NCBI GenBank assembly: GCA_001599755.1
Contig: BCHX01000002.1
Coordinates: 1,116,001 to 1,180,000, forward strand
Origin: Gliomastix tumulicola
Lineage: Eukaryota; Ascomycota; Sordariomycetes; Hypocreales; Bionectriaceae
DNA: 64,000 nt
Reading direction: 5' to 3'
The notes under the pieces were generated by a model. It did no database searches. It was given only the letters and a program-made list of their open reading frames with translations, and was not told the DNA's origin. This document shows positions 44,322-55,503 of the stretch, piece after piece (position 1 is the stretch's first letter; the number at the start of each line of letters is the position of its first letter). Made by a program: the position numbers and the translations under genes.

Positions 44322-45255
44322 CTATTTGAGAGGCAAACTGTGAGACATCAGTTTCTTGACATCGACCAGCCTTCCATCAATGTAAGCTATGCCGGCCGGC
44401 CAGGTGTCGGCTGATAAAACATAGATCGATCTGATGCGGGCTTCAACGTTAGTACGTGTCTATAGGAGACGGCAACAGGGTACATTGTAACAAGAGCCTA
44501 CTGACCTCTGCGAGCGAAAGATGCATGTCCCATTTCCCGACTCCAACTACCATCACCGTGCCGCCTCTTCGGACAACGAAAGACGCGGTGCATACGCTGC
44601 TCTCGACACCTGTGCACTCGAGAGCCAATCGCGGCTAGGTATATTCACTGTCTCCGAGCAGCCGTCTTATTCGCTTCGCGCTCTCCTCCGGCGTCAATCC
44701 GAGGTCGGCCTGGAAACGTCTTGCAGGACGGTACGAGCCCCTGCGCAAATACCAAGCGTCTTGGCTCTAGGTCGGGCTATCACGATCAGGTGCGCTCCGG
44801 ATGCTCTCGCTGCAGACAGGGCGAGAAGCCCTATAGGCCCGGCACCGCAGATCAAGGCAGGCGTGCCTAGTGCTTTCCGCGATGATTAGATCGCGTGAAA
44901 GGACGAGACTCGGGGATTCAAGGAGTGCACCCTTCGGCGATTGAAATACCCTCGGGCAGCCTTTGCAGCTCGTCAGACACTATTGAGAAGATAGAGGCTA
45001 TACTCTCTTGTGCAGCCACTTGGCAGGATGGATGTCGGATCTGTCGCGCAAGAAGCCATCCTCTCTCCCCTTGAGATACCGCCGAACTAAACGTCACTTA
45101 CCCGCAGACTCCAGTAGTAGTTTTAATGTGTAATAAAACTTCTCTCGGTCCTGGTGCAAATACAGCGGCATCGACGACTTTTAGCTTATGACCGGCCGTC
45201 GCTTGTAGGGATGGATTGGGCAGGGGTGCCTGAAGCAGCGCTGGCTGTGGTGATA
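44322..45255 (-). pseudogene. Dead polyol (L-arabitol/xylitol-type) dehydrogenase, MDR family
   Basis: Reading the minus strand in shifting frames recovers most of a medium-chain zinc polyol dehydrogenase. HKLKVVDAAVFAPGPREVLL and KTTTGVCG begin it. Two extra bases then break the frame before SDV. DGFLRDRSDIHPAKWLHK follows after a deletion of about 65 residues that removes the zinc-binding loops. PALICGAGPIGLLALSAARA is the NAD loop, LGLTPEESAKRI comes next, then a TAG (44635–44637) before PRLALECTGVESSV and RRGGTVMVVGVGK. A still recognisable intron (44441–44505, with a TACTAAC branch site) precedes TWPAGIAYIDGRLVDVKKLM and the final stop. It cannot make an enzyme. Its neighbour is a xylose-reductase-like gene. 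Confidence 0.85.
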
Positions 45256-46081
45256 ATGACGATCATGATGATGAAAGCGGATGTGAAGACCAAAGGAGTG
45301 GCCAGCAACCAGCAAAGGATTTAAGAAATGGCTAGGTCGGAGAAGACTCGAGCGAAGGTCACTCGAGCGGCGTGCTACTTCTTTTTACTAGCAAACGGTT
45401 ATCCAACCACAACTCGCTCGATCAATGTGCCGTGCACCGAAATGAGAAGTATGTAGGAGGGCAAAATATACCCAATCAAGGGAAATCGTAATGGAACGGG
45501 ACGCTAGGATTCGCCTTTCCACCATACGTCAGGGGGCCAGGTCAGGGGGGCCAGGTGCGTATAATTTCCTAATATGGAACTGTGATGGATGCCAAGATCT
45601 TTCTTTGGTGGCTGTCGACTCCGGTGGGACTTTAAGGATCAGCGCGCATTTACACGTTTTTCCCAACAGCGTGTTGAGGCTCCCCGGGAGGACGAGACGC
45701 GCGAGTTGTGGACGATTGATCATGCCGTATGACGTCTGACTAGCAGTGCTTGACCTTCTTCGGCTATTACAGTATGCTTTGAGCCAGGGCGGCTCGCATT
45801 TCGCCAATGTTAGCAAAGAATGTATTAAAGAACATATATAGAGTGGCCGCTTGGGAACGAATTACCAAATTACCTGTTCGTCCACGTTGGACGATGTGAT
45901 ATGCCTCTCTTCCCATGCGTGACCCAAAACTGTACCGTGCTGCAACTCTCAAGACGGACAACTTGGATCATGCAAATAGTCTAGACAAGAGCATCGTCAC
46001 GATCTATGGCGATGGAGTTCTTCCCGCATGACATTTCTTTTATCCTCTGCTCGACTTGATTGTGTTCCCTACTATAAATAT
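45256..46081. other. Intergenic stretch between the dead dehydrogenase and the reductase
   Basis: About 830 bp; no supported gene. It would include the promoter of the former dehydrogenase. Confidence 0.5.
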
Positions 46082-47182
46082 CTATGCAAATATGTAGAGA
46101 GGGTGGTTCGTCAGATAAAATCCAGGGTCGTTAAATCTAAGACCCTTGTCAAGGCCGGATATCTCATCAAGCTCACTCGGGCTCAGGTCAAACTCCAGCA
46201 CATCTAGGTTCTGGGCGAGGCGCTGCGGGTTGTTGGACTTGGGAATGACGGCAATGCCTCGTTGTGTCGCCCATCGTAGTAGCACCTGAGCCGGCGTCTT
46301 CTTGTGCTTGGCAGCCAGCTCCTTGACAGTGGCGGTATCCATGAGAAGCTCAGTGGCATGGGCTCTGGAAGAGAATGCTCCTGGCAACTCTACAAAGCTC
46401 TGAGGGCCGAAGGAGGAGTACGCCGTGACGACGATGCCCTTCCCCTGGGCCAGAGCGACAAGATCCTTCTGCACTAGGTAGGGATGGTGCTCGATCTGAA
46501 GGGAAGAGATCGGGATGCGAGCGTATGATTCGATGTCGCTCAGCGACTGGGCTTGAAAGTTTGAGACACCAATTGAGCGGGCGATGCCCTGGTCCACGAC
46601 GCTCTCCAGAGACTCCCAGGTTTCTCGGATAGGGACCTTGTCGAGCTCCACGGTACCAGCATCGTCCATCCACCAAGCCTAGCTACCTGTTAAGATCACT
46701 TTTGCCCAGTGTTACTCGGAAAATATGTACTCACGGGGTATCTGCGCTTCTCCGGGTCGATGTACTTGAGAGCGACGGGGAAGTGAATGAGGTAGAGATC
46801 GATGTACCCAAGACCCCACGCCTCATTCTGAGCCTTAGCCATCGCTACGGCATGTTCCTTGCGATGGTAGTTGTTCCAAAGCTTTGTCGTCACAAAGATA
46901 TCCTCCCGCGTCACGATGCCCTCCTCGATTGCGCGCCGAATGCCTTGGCCAGCTTCCTTCTCGTTCTGGTAGTCGTATGCTCCGTCGAACAGTCGATAGC
47001 CGGCCTTGATGGCCTAGACACATTTGTTTCTTAGCCTTTCAGCTCCAAATGGGAGAACCTGTTGCTGGCTGGCTTACATTGTACACTGTATCGGCGGCCG
47101 TTTCCGCCGGGACCTTCCAGAGGCCAAAGCCAACGAGTGGCATCGGATAGCCCGAGGCCAGCTGGACCGTTGATTTCGTCAT
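46082..47182 (-). CDS. Aldo-keto reductase, xylose-reductase type
   Basis: Join of complement exons 47078..47182, 46735..47013 and 46082..46678; 326 residues. The catalytic tetrad of the AKR superfamily is complete: D45 and Y50 (FDGAYDYQNE), K79 (TTKLWN) and H112 (LIHFPVAL). IGVSNF, QIEHHPYL, LRWATQRGIAVIPKSNN and the C-terminal GLRFNDPGFY are characteristic of fungal NAD(P)H-dependent D-xylose reductases (AKR2D-like). These reduce D-xylose to xylitol and L-arabinose to L-arabitol in the cytosol. The length is normal for the family. Next to it lies a broken polyol dehydrogenase, the enzyme of the following step, and upstream are two regulators, so a pentose role is likely though substrate choice is not visible. 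Introns are 64 and 56 nt. Confidence 0.92.
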
Positions 47183-47628
47183 GGTGGTGGTTGGTTTGTA
47201 TCAATGTTGACAGCTTCACTCTAGAACGGGACATTCGCCTTTCTCCTCTCCCTTCTTTTCCACCTGTCGGCTTCCTTTTACAGATCTTATATCCCTTCCT
47301 CCCAACAGCTTCTTCGTTTCAAGATGCCTTTCTTGCGTCGTAGATCCACGATGATCAAAGCCTGTGGATCAATGAGTTGGGGTCAGGGGTGCTTAAACCT
47401 GCCTTCTTCGGCTTTGCGGGGATCAGAACATAGCGCGAAGCTTGACCGAGGCTGACTGACTCGGCTCACATTCCCGGCATCGGACAAGTGCCCGCTCCCC
47501 CTCCCCACTGGTCACTCAAAGGGACTGCGGAGGAGGAGAAATGGTTCAGATTTCCGTGTTGGGTGCGCTTCCAGTCTCTTCAACCTGCCTTGATACATCA
47601 GCGTGGTTCAACCTGCACGACCCCGAAT
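47183..47628. promoter_or_regulatory. Divergent promoter between the reductase and a Zn2Cys6 regulator
   Basis: About 450 bp separate the start codons of the reductase (minus) and the regulator (plus), so both must be driven from here. I did not find a convincing TATA box or a regulator site in it. Confidence 0.4.
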
Positions 47629-49625
47629 ATGCCGCCCGAAAGCGACAATACAAAGCGGAGGAGGGCGCGGACAGGATGTCTCAAATGCCGTCTCCGCAGA
47701 CGCAAATGTTAGGCCCAACAACGTATTTGGCCCCGAGGGAGGAAATCAGCTGACCCTGTGTTTCTTAAGGCGACGAGGAGAAGCCGCAGTGTCGAAGGTG
47801 TCGCCATAGCGGGACTGAGTGTCAGTACGGCACGAGATTGTCTTTCCTGGACAAGAACGCCCTCACGATCCCAACGCCCGAGCCTCAGAGCATTGTTTCT
47901 ACATCGTATCGGAGCTTACAAGTATGTGCTATACACCCTGTCTATTGATATAGGCGCAGTTTATGATTAATATCCAGTATCTAGTTCGTTGAATCGAGTG
48001 TGAATGGAGACCAGGGGGTCAGTCCTCCACGGCCGGCAGAAAATGGCATTTCTACACCATCCAGCCCGACACAAGACGTCGCAGCAGCACCAGATCTGGA
48101 TGGCCACGCAGCTCATGGACTTTGGGAGCAAGCACCTACGCCGGTCATATCGACAAATGGCCCGACACCTGACGATGCGATCCAATTCCACGATACACCC
48201 CAAGACTTCCCCGTGTCAGACCCAAGCATTATCGCAACCTCGTCATTCGGCAGAGATTACGAAACAGCCCTCAACGTCTTGGTATCCCTTGGGAATAACC
48301 CAGGCACGCCGATGATATGGGGCACGTCTGGGAGCCATAATGATTCTACGCGGTCACCCAACGTCTTGATAACGGATGTAGACGCGCTTCCCGAGCTGTT
48401 TCCGACTTGTGCTCATGGACCACAAGCTCCAAGCATACGGTTGCTTCGGCACTATAGGTATAATATTGCGCCCTGGGTAAGGCCTGCGGATGCCACAATC
48501 TTGTCTTTGCCCGGGATGCCAGCCAGACTGACAGATTCATTATTCCGCTAGCTGGACACCGGCGACCCTGATCAGACGTTCGGACTCTGGGTCAGCCGTC
48601 TAAGCACCTTGTCGCCACCCATCCTAGAGTCCATCCTCTCGCTGTCTCTTACAAGTCTCTTGCTTAAGTCGATGCACGAGCGGACAGAGCTGGTGGACCA
48701 TCATTCATTGCTCGTGTATCACCCTCCGTCAAGTGATGCCACAGTCCTCGCACTGGCCTGTGTTCGCAATTATATGATAACGGAGCCATTTTCATGGGAT
48801 GCGCTGACTATGGGCACTATCGAGTCGTCAAATCTGGAAAATGGGGCAGCTGTTGACTTTGCTATTGCATGGCTGTTCTTACGTCTAAGTAAGTACATGA
48901 TTCTACTGATCTAAGGGCCAATAGGGAAAGGGGCGCTAAAGGGGATAGATTTGAGCCGAGGGCTCATGCTTAGTGAAGGCGTCATCCTGCCCGAGCTCTT
49001 GCTACACACGGCAGCCTCGCCTTCTGGACGTGGTTGGTCTCGAGACCTCCTAGGATACGATCGAGAACCCATTATGCTATGTGCAAAGACGCTGCAATAC
49101 TGCTTCGGATCGTCAACTCCTCCAGCAGCCTTGGGGACGACTCAGAACAAGGTGGACACCTGGAAGGAGATCCTGCACTCCCTGAACCTGTGGTACTCGA
49201 ACCGTCCCCAAGACTTCAAGCCCATGTTTGAACTCAAGAGCCGCAGCAGCCACGACCAGCTGTTTCCCCTGATCCTCTTCACCAACCCTGCAGCGATCAT
49301 GGCGAACCAGCTGTACCATACCGCCATGCTGCTCTTGCTCCAGCATAAGCCCAAGACTGTCGGAGCCGCGTCCGGGCTCGGCCGCTCCGCCAGCATGTCG
49401 CCCCTGTGGCACGCGCAGAAGATTTGCGGGATCAGCATCAATAACGACGACATCAACAGCTGGGACTTTAGTCTGGTTGCCTCCTTCTTCCTGGCGGCAA
49501 AAGGGATGACCTATGTTCCCCAGCAGGAGCTCATTGCCAAAAGGATCGAAAAGGTTGCTACCATGACGGGCTGGAACCTGAGCTCCTTGCTTCCGCGCCT
49601 CAGGCAGATTTGGCATCCTGACTGA
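47629..49625 (+). CDS. Zn2Cys6 transcription factor next to the reductase
   Basis: Join 47629..47707, 47770..47921, 47985..48476, 48552..48888, 48949..49625; 578 residues. The zinc cluster has cysteines 17, 20, 27, 34, 37 and 44, and the first intron (donor GTTAGG) splits cysteine 27. After a variable linker comes the regulatory half of the PF11951-like type: LLRHYRYNIAPWLDTGD, then NPAAIMANQLYHTAMLLLL and WHAQKICGISI. For the fourth intron I chose the 60-nt form, since the alternative acceptor would give only 36 nt. It is nuclear. Its head-to-head position with the xylose-reductase-type gene suggests it controls it. Its stop is 19 bp from the stop of the opposed relative downstream. Confidence 0.82.
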
Positions 49626-49644
49626 TTTCGGTCTCGAGGGCTCC

Positions 49645-51156
49645 TCAGTTCGCTGGCACCTTGTGTCCCCAGTCAGCCTCCAGGTCCGCAATGCGCCACG
49701 TAGTTGCCCATCCCGTCATGGACTCGATGCTGCGAATCAGCTTGGCCACCAAGACGTGCTCGGACTCGTGGCTGAGAAGCCTGCCTGCGATCCAGAGAGG
49801 CTGTATGGCGTTGTTGAGACAGCCCGGATGCGGGTTGGTGAGAGAGATGCCGCAGATGGATTTCGCATGCCAGATTGCCGAGTTGTTGGTCTGCCCTGGT
49901 TCGAGATCAACAACCTCTGGTGGTCTCGAGCCGAGGAGCAGAATGCAGGCAGTGTGATAGAGCTGATTGGAGGATATGGCCGCCGGATGCATGTACAGTA
50001 TCTGAGGGAACGGCTGCGACTGGATGACCTGGTTGGGGAGAATCTCTGGCGGGCGGTCGTGTATCCAGCGCTGAAGTTGACGCCATAAGCTGGTCCATCT
50101 CTGCTTGAAGTCCTCCGCATCGCAGCCGTTTGGTTCGTCCAGCTCGACGAACTGTGTCCGCTCAGCGATCAACTCGCACACCCTCGCGCAGAGGAAGACG
50201 GCCGAGTTGGCATGCATGTCTGGAGACGAGTGGGCTGCAAAGAGATCGGCAGCCTGTTCGGGGTCGGTCTCGGGAAGCAGCCAGCGCGACGTGGGAATCA
50301 TGGTGCTTTGCGTCCCGTCAGAGATGAGGGCGCCGCAGAGGTCTATCAACGAATTAGATAAAGGCCACCCACCATATATCATCTCGCTTGTCATACTCAC
50401 CCATCCTTGCGTAGCACCAGAAGGTGGACTGTAGAATCCCCCCGCTGAATCCATTCACGCCAAAGGCATCGAATAAGGCCGCGCAGCCTTCGAGGTGTCT
50501 TCGCCAGTCCCGGGGGCTCGCGGACATCATCTCCAGGCAGCAGAGAATAACACACGTGGGAATGAGGGTGAAGTCTTTGGCCTGCAGTAAGGGGCTGAGC
50601 AGCCGTATGGACTGCTGATACAGTTCGATGCTGTCAAAGGCGCGCTGCGTCTGCTCTTTGCGCTCAATCTGTCGCGCGGAAAGGGCTAGAAGTGCGTAGA
50701 GCAGTGCCGGGCAGCGATGAGCCAGGACAGGCACCTGTATAGCGAACGCGCCATTATTGTCGAACATGTCGAGCTGTGAATCCATCATCTTTCGTCAGAA
50801 TCTCGACGATTTAAGTCTGGTTTTGTTTGCAGGCCTTTTCCCGTGTCTCAACTCACCCACCGTGCGACCTCCGCCACCCAGTTCTTGAGGTACTCCAGCC
50901 TCCGCCCGGAAGACAGGGCCGCCTGCAGATGCTCCTGCGCCTCCTGCTGCTCCTCGGGCGAGTACAGCGTGCCCGAGTGCTGCGCCAGCGCCGGCGAGCC
51001 CTCGCGCGACGGCGCCGCCGTCTGTGCGGTGTTGAAGATGAGGCATCGCAGCTCCTCCTGGTATTCCAGGTAACCGGGCTCGCGGAGGAACTCGTCAAAG
51101 GGCCTTCGGCTGCTCGCCGGGGATGTGGAGCTGTCGTCTAGGCGGAAGTCGTCCAT
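49645..51156 (-). CDS. Regulator-like protein without a zinc cluster
   Basis: Join of complement exons 50857..51156, 50401..50773 and 49645..50342; 456 residues. It resembles the regulatory half of Zn2Cys6 factors: EYQEELRCLIFNTAQTAAPS, SSGRRLEYLKNWVAEVARWLDMFD, CPALLYALLALSARQIERKE, VILCCLEMMSASPRDWRRHL, then HPAAISSNQLYHTACILLL and WHAKSICGISL. The last two blocks align with the neighbouring gene, so the two are related. No CxxC zinc cluster is found in the protein or in the 250 bp upstream on this strand, although the ATG sits directly before the usual post-cluster region. It may act without binding DNA, or have lost its first exon. Confidence 0.78.
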
Positions 51157-51404
51157 ACTGATTTGGCGGGCGACGCACCTATAAGCTGTTGGTCGCCCTG
51201 GGGATGATGCGAAGTGTGTGAGATGTTCCGATCAAGGGTTTGGTTGGATGAAGAAAATGGTGGGGGTCAGTCAGCGTGCCTTGGGCGCTTGAATTGAATC
51301 CACAGTGCAGTTGGCGATTTAACTAACTAGCCGGAAAAGGCATCTTCAACCGCCCAATCCAAGAAGCTATTTCTTGGTCGTTGGGTTAAGGCGGCTGGCT
51401 CTCT

Positions 51405-52931
51405 TCATCCTGAGACACGTCCTCCGTTGTCTAGCCATCGCCTTTCTTCACTGGTCAGCTGTACCACGGTAGCCGGCGAAGCTGAACGTCCGACAAGGGA
51501 GAGAGACTTTACTTCATCCTCGTCATCTCGTTCGTCCCTGACGCTCAGAGTGTGCGAGCTGTCCCGCATAGCTACAACCCGTTGCCAACACTGGATCGTC
51601 CGGTCGTCGAATGTGTAATGCGGCAACAAAATGGCGTGCTGCCGGTCCCGCACTATGTAGATGAATCTATTCTCCTCCATGAGACCCCGAAGCTCCATGT
51701 GCTGCAGCTTCGGCATCCGCTCTGCCGCAGAAGCCGCGGCTTCGAGCAGAGGCGTGCGAGAGCGGGTGGGCAGGAAATGAGTGGAGAGGAAGACTTCCTT
51801 CAGGAGTGGCCATTGAAGAGTGTACTCTGCTGGTATCGAACCTGGCCAAAAAGGGTGCAAAAAGTCTTTGGCCTCCGCGAGCCAAGTCACAAAGAGTTCT
51901 TCAAGGTGGCCGCTGCGCCGTCTCAACAAATGACCAGCCTGTCGGTCAAATGCAGAAGGATAGCTGTTCCGGTAAAAGCTATCAGCATTGAGCTCGTGAA
52001 GTACCATACTTTTCATGCTCGTTGACTTCTGCAAGATGATATCAAAAAGCAGGCGGTGTTCGAGTTGCCTTTGTTTGTCGCCTCCATTTCCAAGAGCATC
52101 GTTACATCCCTTCCGACATTCGTACGTCAGCTTTTCTAACTCTGATAGGCGTTCGCAGAGCAAGCTGAGTCCCCCACTGATAGAGAAGTGCCGATAGAAC
52201 TGAAGGCGAATGATCAACTCCTTGACCACTCTTGCAGTTGGTTGCCGCTTCCAAGGTGGCAGCTCGGCGCAGATCCTTTCCAAACCAAAGCGAAGCCCTT
52301 GCGCTCTCCCAAAGACGCGCCTGATGGAACCCAGCGTCAATGGGTGGGATCGGCCACTCGTCCATCCATGGGCCTCGTCATCGAAATCACATGCAGTAGT
52401 GGAACCAGAAACCTCCCAGATAGTATCAGACATGGTATCTCTCAACTCTGGGTAGTAATGCTCGGCGTCGCTTGGCGAATGAGCGCTCAATTCAAGTGCA
52501 ACACCAGGATGGCCAGCATCAAACTTGGACAGGCGATAGAGGAGCTCCCAGAGAGCAGCAGAGAACCTTGATTCATGCGCCTCGATCTCTGCTTCCGACT
52601 CTGACGTTGCGCACTTATCGCAACCATACTCGTCGAGCTGGACCCGAAGCCAGATGCCGCGTACCAGATGCTCTCGATGGAACACGATATCGCCGAAGTC
52701 GCGGACATCCGAGTGGTCAAGGATGAGATATTCAAAGTTCTTTTCTTCAAAGAAATATTGCCATTCTCGATTGACAGCGGCGTAACTTGCTTGTATGCCT
52801 CGACTGGAGCCCGTCGTTCTCTCGCGCTCCGCTCGGTGTGATTCGGGTGAACGGTATAGGCGACGCTTGCTGATCTCCAAGTGCCGGAAGACCTCTTGTC
52901 GTATTTCTGGAGGTAAGGAAGACCAAGACAT
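51405..52931 (-). CDS. F-box-like protein (fungal DUF6546 type)
   Basis: Single exon, 508 residues. It begins MSWSSLPPEIRQEVFRHLEI, the F-box-like helix pair, then YAAVNREWQYFFEEKNFEYL and LILDHSDVRDFGDIV, a pattern I associate with the fungal DUF6546 group. The rest is a helical and leucine-rich body without a named domain (LTYECRKG, MPKLQHMELRGLMEEN), ending in an acidic, serine-rich tail. F-box proteins usually bring substrates to SCF ubiquitin ligases. Whether this protein does so is unknown. No intron is needed, and the length suits the group. Confidence 0.75.
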   Translation of the reverse strand: MSWSSLPPEIRQEVFRHLEISKRRLYRSPESHRAERERTTGSSRGIQASYAAVNREWQYFFEEKNFEYLILDHSDVRDFGDIVFHREHLVRGIWLRVQLDEYGCDKCATSESEAEIEAHESRFSAALWELLYRLSKFDAGHPGVALELSAHSPSDAEHYYPELRDTMSDTIWEVSGSTTACDFDDEAHGWTSGRSHPLTLGSIRRVFGRAQGLRFGLERICAELPPWKRQPTARVVKELIIRLQFYRHFSISGGLSLLCERLSELEKLTYECRKGCNDALGNGGDKQRQLEHRLLFDIILQKSTSMKSMVLHELNADSFYRNSYPSAFDRQAGHLLRRRSGHLEELFVTWLAEAKDFLHPFWPGSIPAEYTLQWPLLKEVFLSTHFLPTRSRTPLLEAAASAAERMPKLQHMELRGLMEENRFIYIVRDRQHAILLPHYTFDDRTIQCWQRVVAMRDSSHTLSVRDERDDEDEVKSLSLVGRSASPATVVQLTSEERRWLDNGGRVSG

Positions 52932-53304
52932 GATTGTATGTTGTTATGTGTGTGTGATATGGCAGCAATTGGAATTATTCAATGAAAGAAAACGGGCGCA
53001 TCCAGGCCATCAGATTTGGTACATTCCAGCACTGGCTTTGGCTCATGTCATCAGCTTTATATCCCTGTGGGCGATGGATGAAAGCTTTTCTTGCACAGGA
53101 GGCTGGACATACGAAAGACTCACACGTTAAACCTTAGTCCTCGCAACCGGCCGACAATCGGGGAGTATCAGGGTACTCAACAAAACGGGGGCGGGGGGTT
53201 CAAGCCACTTTGCCCATCCTCTTGTGTGGCTTCGCGGGAGAGCATTGTAAAAACAAAGAAAGAAACGGCTAAACATATCAGCTTGAAAACCAGGTAAAGG
53301 TGGT

Positions 53305-55503
53305 CTATACAATCTCAAATTCCTCGTCCGATATCAGACCATTCTTCCAAATCTCCACGGCCTCCCCATCCATGAAGCCAGATACATAGCACACGCTGAC
53401 AAGCCGATATGCCGCGCCGCCGCCATCACCGCAGGGTCTCAGAACCACCGGCACCCGGCAGCCAAACAGCACCGCGACGACGTCTCCCGGCCTCGCCAGC
53501 GACCAGACCGACCCTCGCCGCCCGCCCTGGATCTCGAAGAATACGGACGATCTGCAGCTCTGCCGCATGATCTCGCGGAAGTGCATGCTCTGCCTGTCGA
53601 CGGCGTGCTCGCGAAGCACGCGCAGGATCCTCCCCTCCGCGTACGGAACCCACAGGCACGGCGGTTCCACCAGTCTGAGGCTGTCGCACGACTCCCTGCA
53701 CCTCTCCCCCTTGTTGTAGCATGCGACGCAGACGTCGTAGTCGCCATTGTTGCAGGATTCGCAGCTGTAGAACTTGGTCGGCGTGCGCAGCGCCTGGCCT
53801 GGAAGTGTACTGAAGTAGGTGAGGCAACGGTTACACCAGATGGAGTAGAGCGAGACGTAGCAGTCTTCCTCCTGACCGTCTAGGCAGCGCAGCATATCGG
53901 ACGCGAAGGAGGCAAAGAGCATCTCCGGGTTGCATGAGCTGCGCACGGCGCCACCCTCGCCCGATGCTCCGGCATCATCATAGCGGTCGTGTGTGAGGAG
54001 CTGAGCGAGGCCTAGGAGAATCTGCTTCGTTGCGCTGTCTGCGCTATCGTCGTCGTCGGTGGGCAGTGGCGGGCATCTGACGGTGTGGCTTGTCTCGAGG
54101 ATGGGACCGAGGTTGATCCCTCGCACGGTGAGCACGTCTTGTGCCGGGTTGAGCGAATACATCGGATCCATGCCGCCAGCTGCGTTGTATAGAAAGGGGG
54201 GCATTTTGGGTGCCTGCCAGATGTTTGGGATATCCCATCTCGGGATCCACGAGGGCTTCAATTTGCTGTGATCTACAGCCTGCCAGGCGTAGCACAGCAC
54301 CTCGAGATTGTTGTATTTACGAATCGACTGTACGGCGACGTTTCGGTATACTTCGAACTTGCTCATGCTGTAGTCCGCCTTGAGATCGAGGTGCGTGTTC
54401 TCCGTCTATTATGAAGGCGCAAAAAGCCCTACAATTAGAACCAACGACGATGCGCACGTAAGAGATGGAGAGACGGTCTTTCGCCATGGCGAACTTACGC
54501 TGCCACTGAGGGGGTGTGTCTTCTTCACTAGGACAGCCCCAAGATCGTTGCAGACTTGCCGGGTTATGCGATGGTGCAGTATGGCAAAGATCTTGTCTCT
54601 CGGGTCAGTCGCTTCAAAAGTCTTCGTCAGGCTCAGTATCATTAGGAAGGGGGCTTCTCGGCGCGTGGACAGCCCCAGCTCCCACATGAGCTTCACATTG
54701 GTCCACGAGGCGAAGGACGGGAAATGCTCCTTCTTCCAATGAAAGACGCTGTCCTTCTCACTCATGCAACAGAGCCAGGATGCTGTCAGGGCCACCAGAT
54801 GCCAGTCGACCTCGGAATCTCCACGCATGAGGACTACATCGGCACGCTGGCGGACCTCTTGAATCACCCAGACCCGGAAGAACCACGGACTCTGGTAGAA
54901 CTCCCACAGCGTGCGCCATGCTTCAGGGGGGAAGTGCGTCGGGTCGACGGCACGGATCGCACCGAGGCTGTCTGCCATGCCGTCGTCCAGGCGCACCGAG
55001 CCGATCCAGTCGCGCATCGACTTATCCGTGCCGCTGGCCTCGTAGATCTTGCTCGCCAGCTGATGGATGGTCAGCAGTGCCTCGCTCGAGCGCGCATCGT
55101 TCGGCCCACCCCAGATCAGGACACGCTGCGCACATCCGTAGATCATCGGCATGATGGACACCTGCTGGTTTCTCTCGGATATGTTGTCCTGGTCGATGCA
55201 GACGGCGTCCGCCCACACCGTGTAGTACCCCTCTCCCTTTGCTCGCAGCTGGCGCAGCGCCGAGTGCAGCGTCTCCGTGATGGCGTGAGCCTGGTCGTTG
55301 CATATCATCTCGCAGCGCAGGGTCGGATCGCCCCAGCAATAGCTGAGGGCGAGATAGGGAGGCACGTCCCGGTAGTCCTCGTAGACGTGCAAGGAGCAGG
55401 ACAGTGGTTCAGGTTCATCATCATGCTGTGAGCTTGGGTGCAGCTGCAGCAACCTGATGGATCTCTCAGACGGCAGTGCCGTGTACAGGTCCGACGCGCA
55501 CAT
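53305..55503 (-). CDS. Heterokaryon-incompatibility (HET) protein with a C-terminal zinc module
   Basis: Join of complement exons 54499..55503 and 53305..54405 (93-nt intron); 701 residues. The HET domain is clear: YLALSYCWGDP (about 51–61), VWADAVCIDQDNISERNQQV (about 93–112) and MPMIYGCAQRVLIWGG. The middle has WFFRVWVIQEV and ATDPRDKIFAIL. Near residue 510–570 lies a ZZ-like cysteine module (WCNRC, YSCESCNNGDYDVCVAC, GERCRESC), but the two histidines usual at the end of ZZ fingers are cysteines here. HET proteins trigger cell death when incompatible fungal cells fuse. The extra zinc module may bind a partner protein. No frameshift is seen, so it may be functional. Confidence 0.87.

Noticed and set aside
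44521..44889. 122-codon plus-strand frame
   Set aside because: It is antisense to the dehydrogenase relic, whose protein motifs are on the minus strand.
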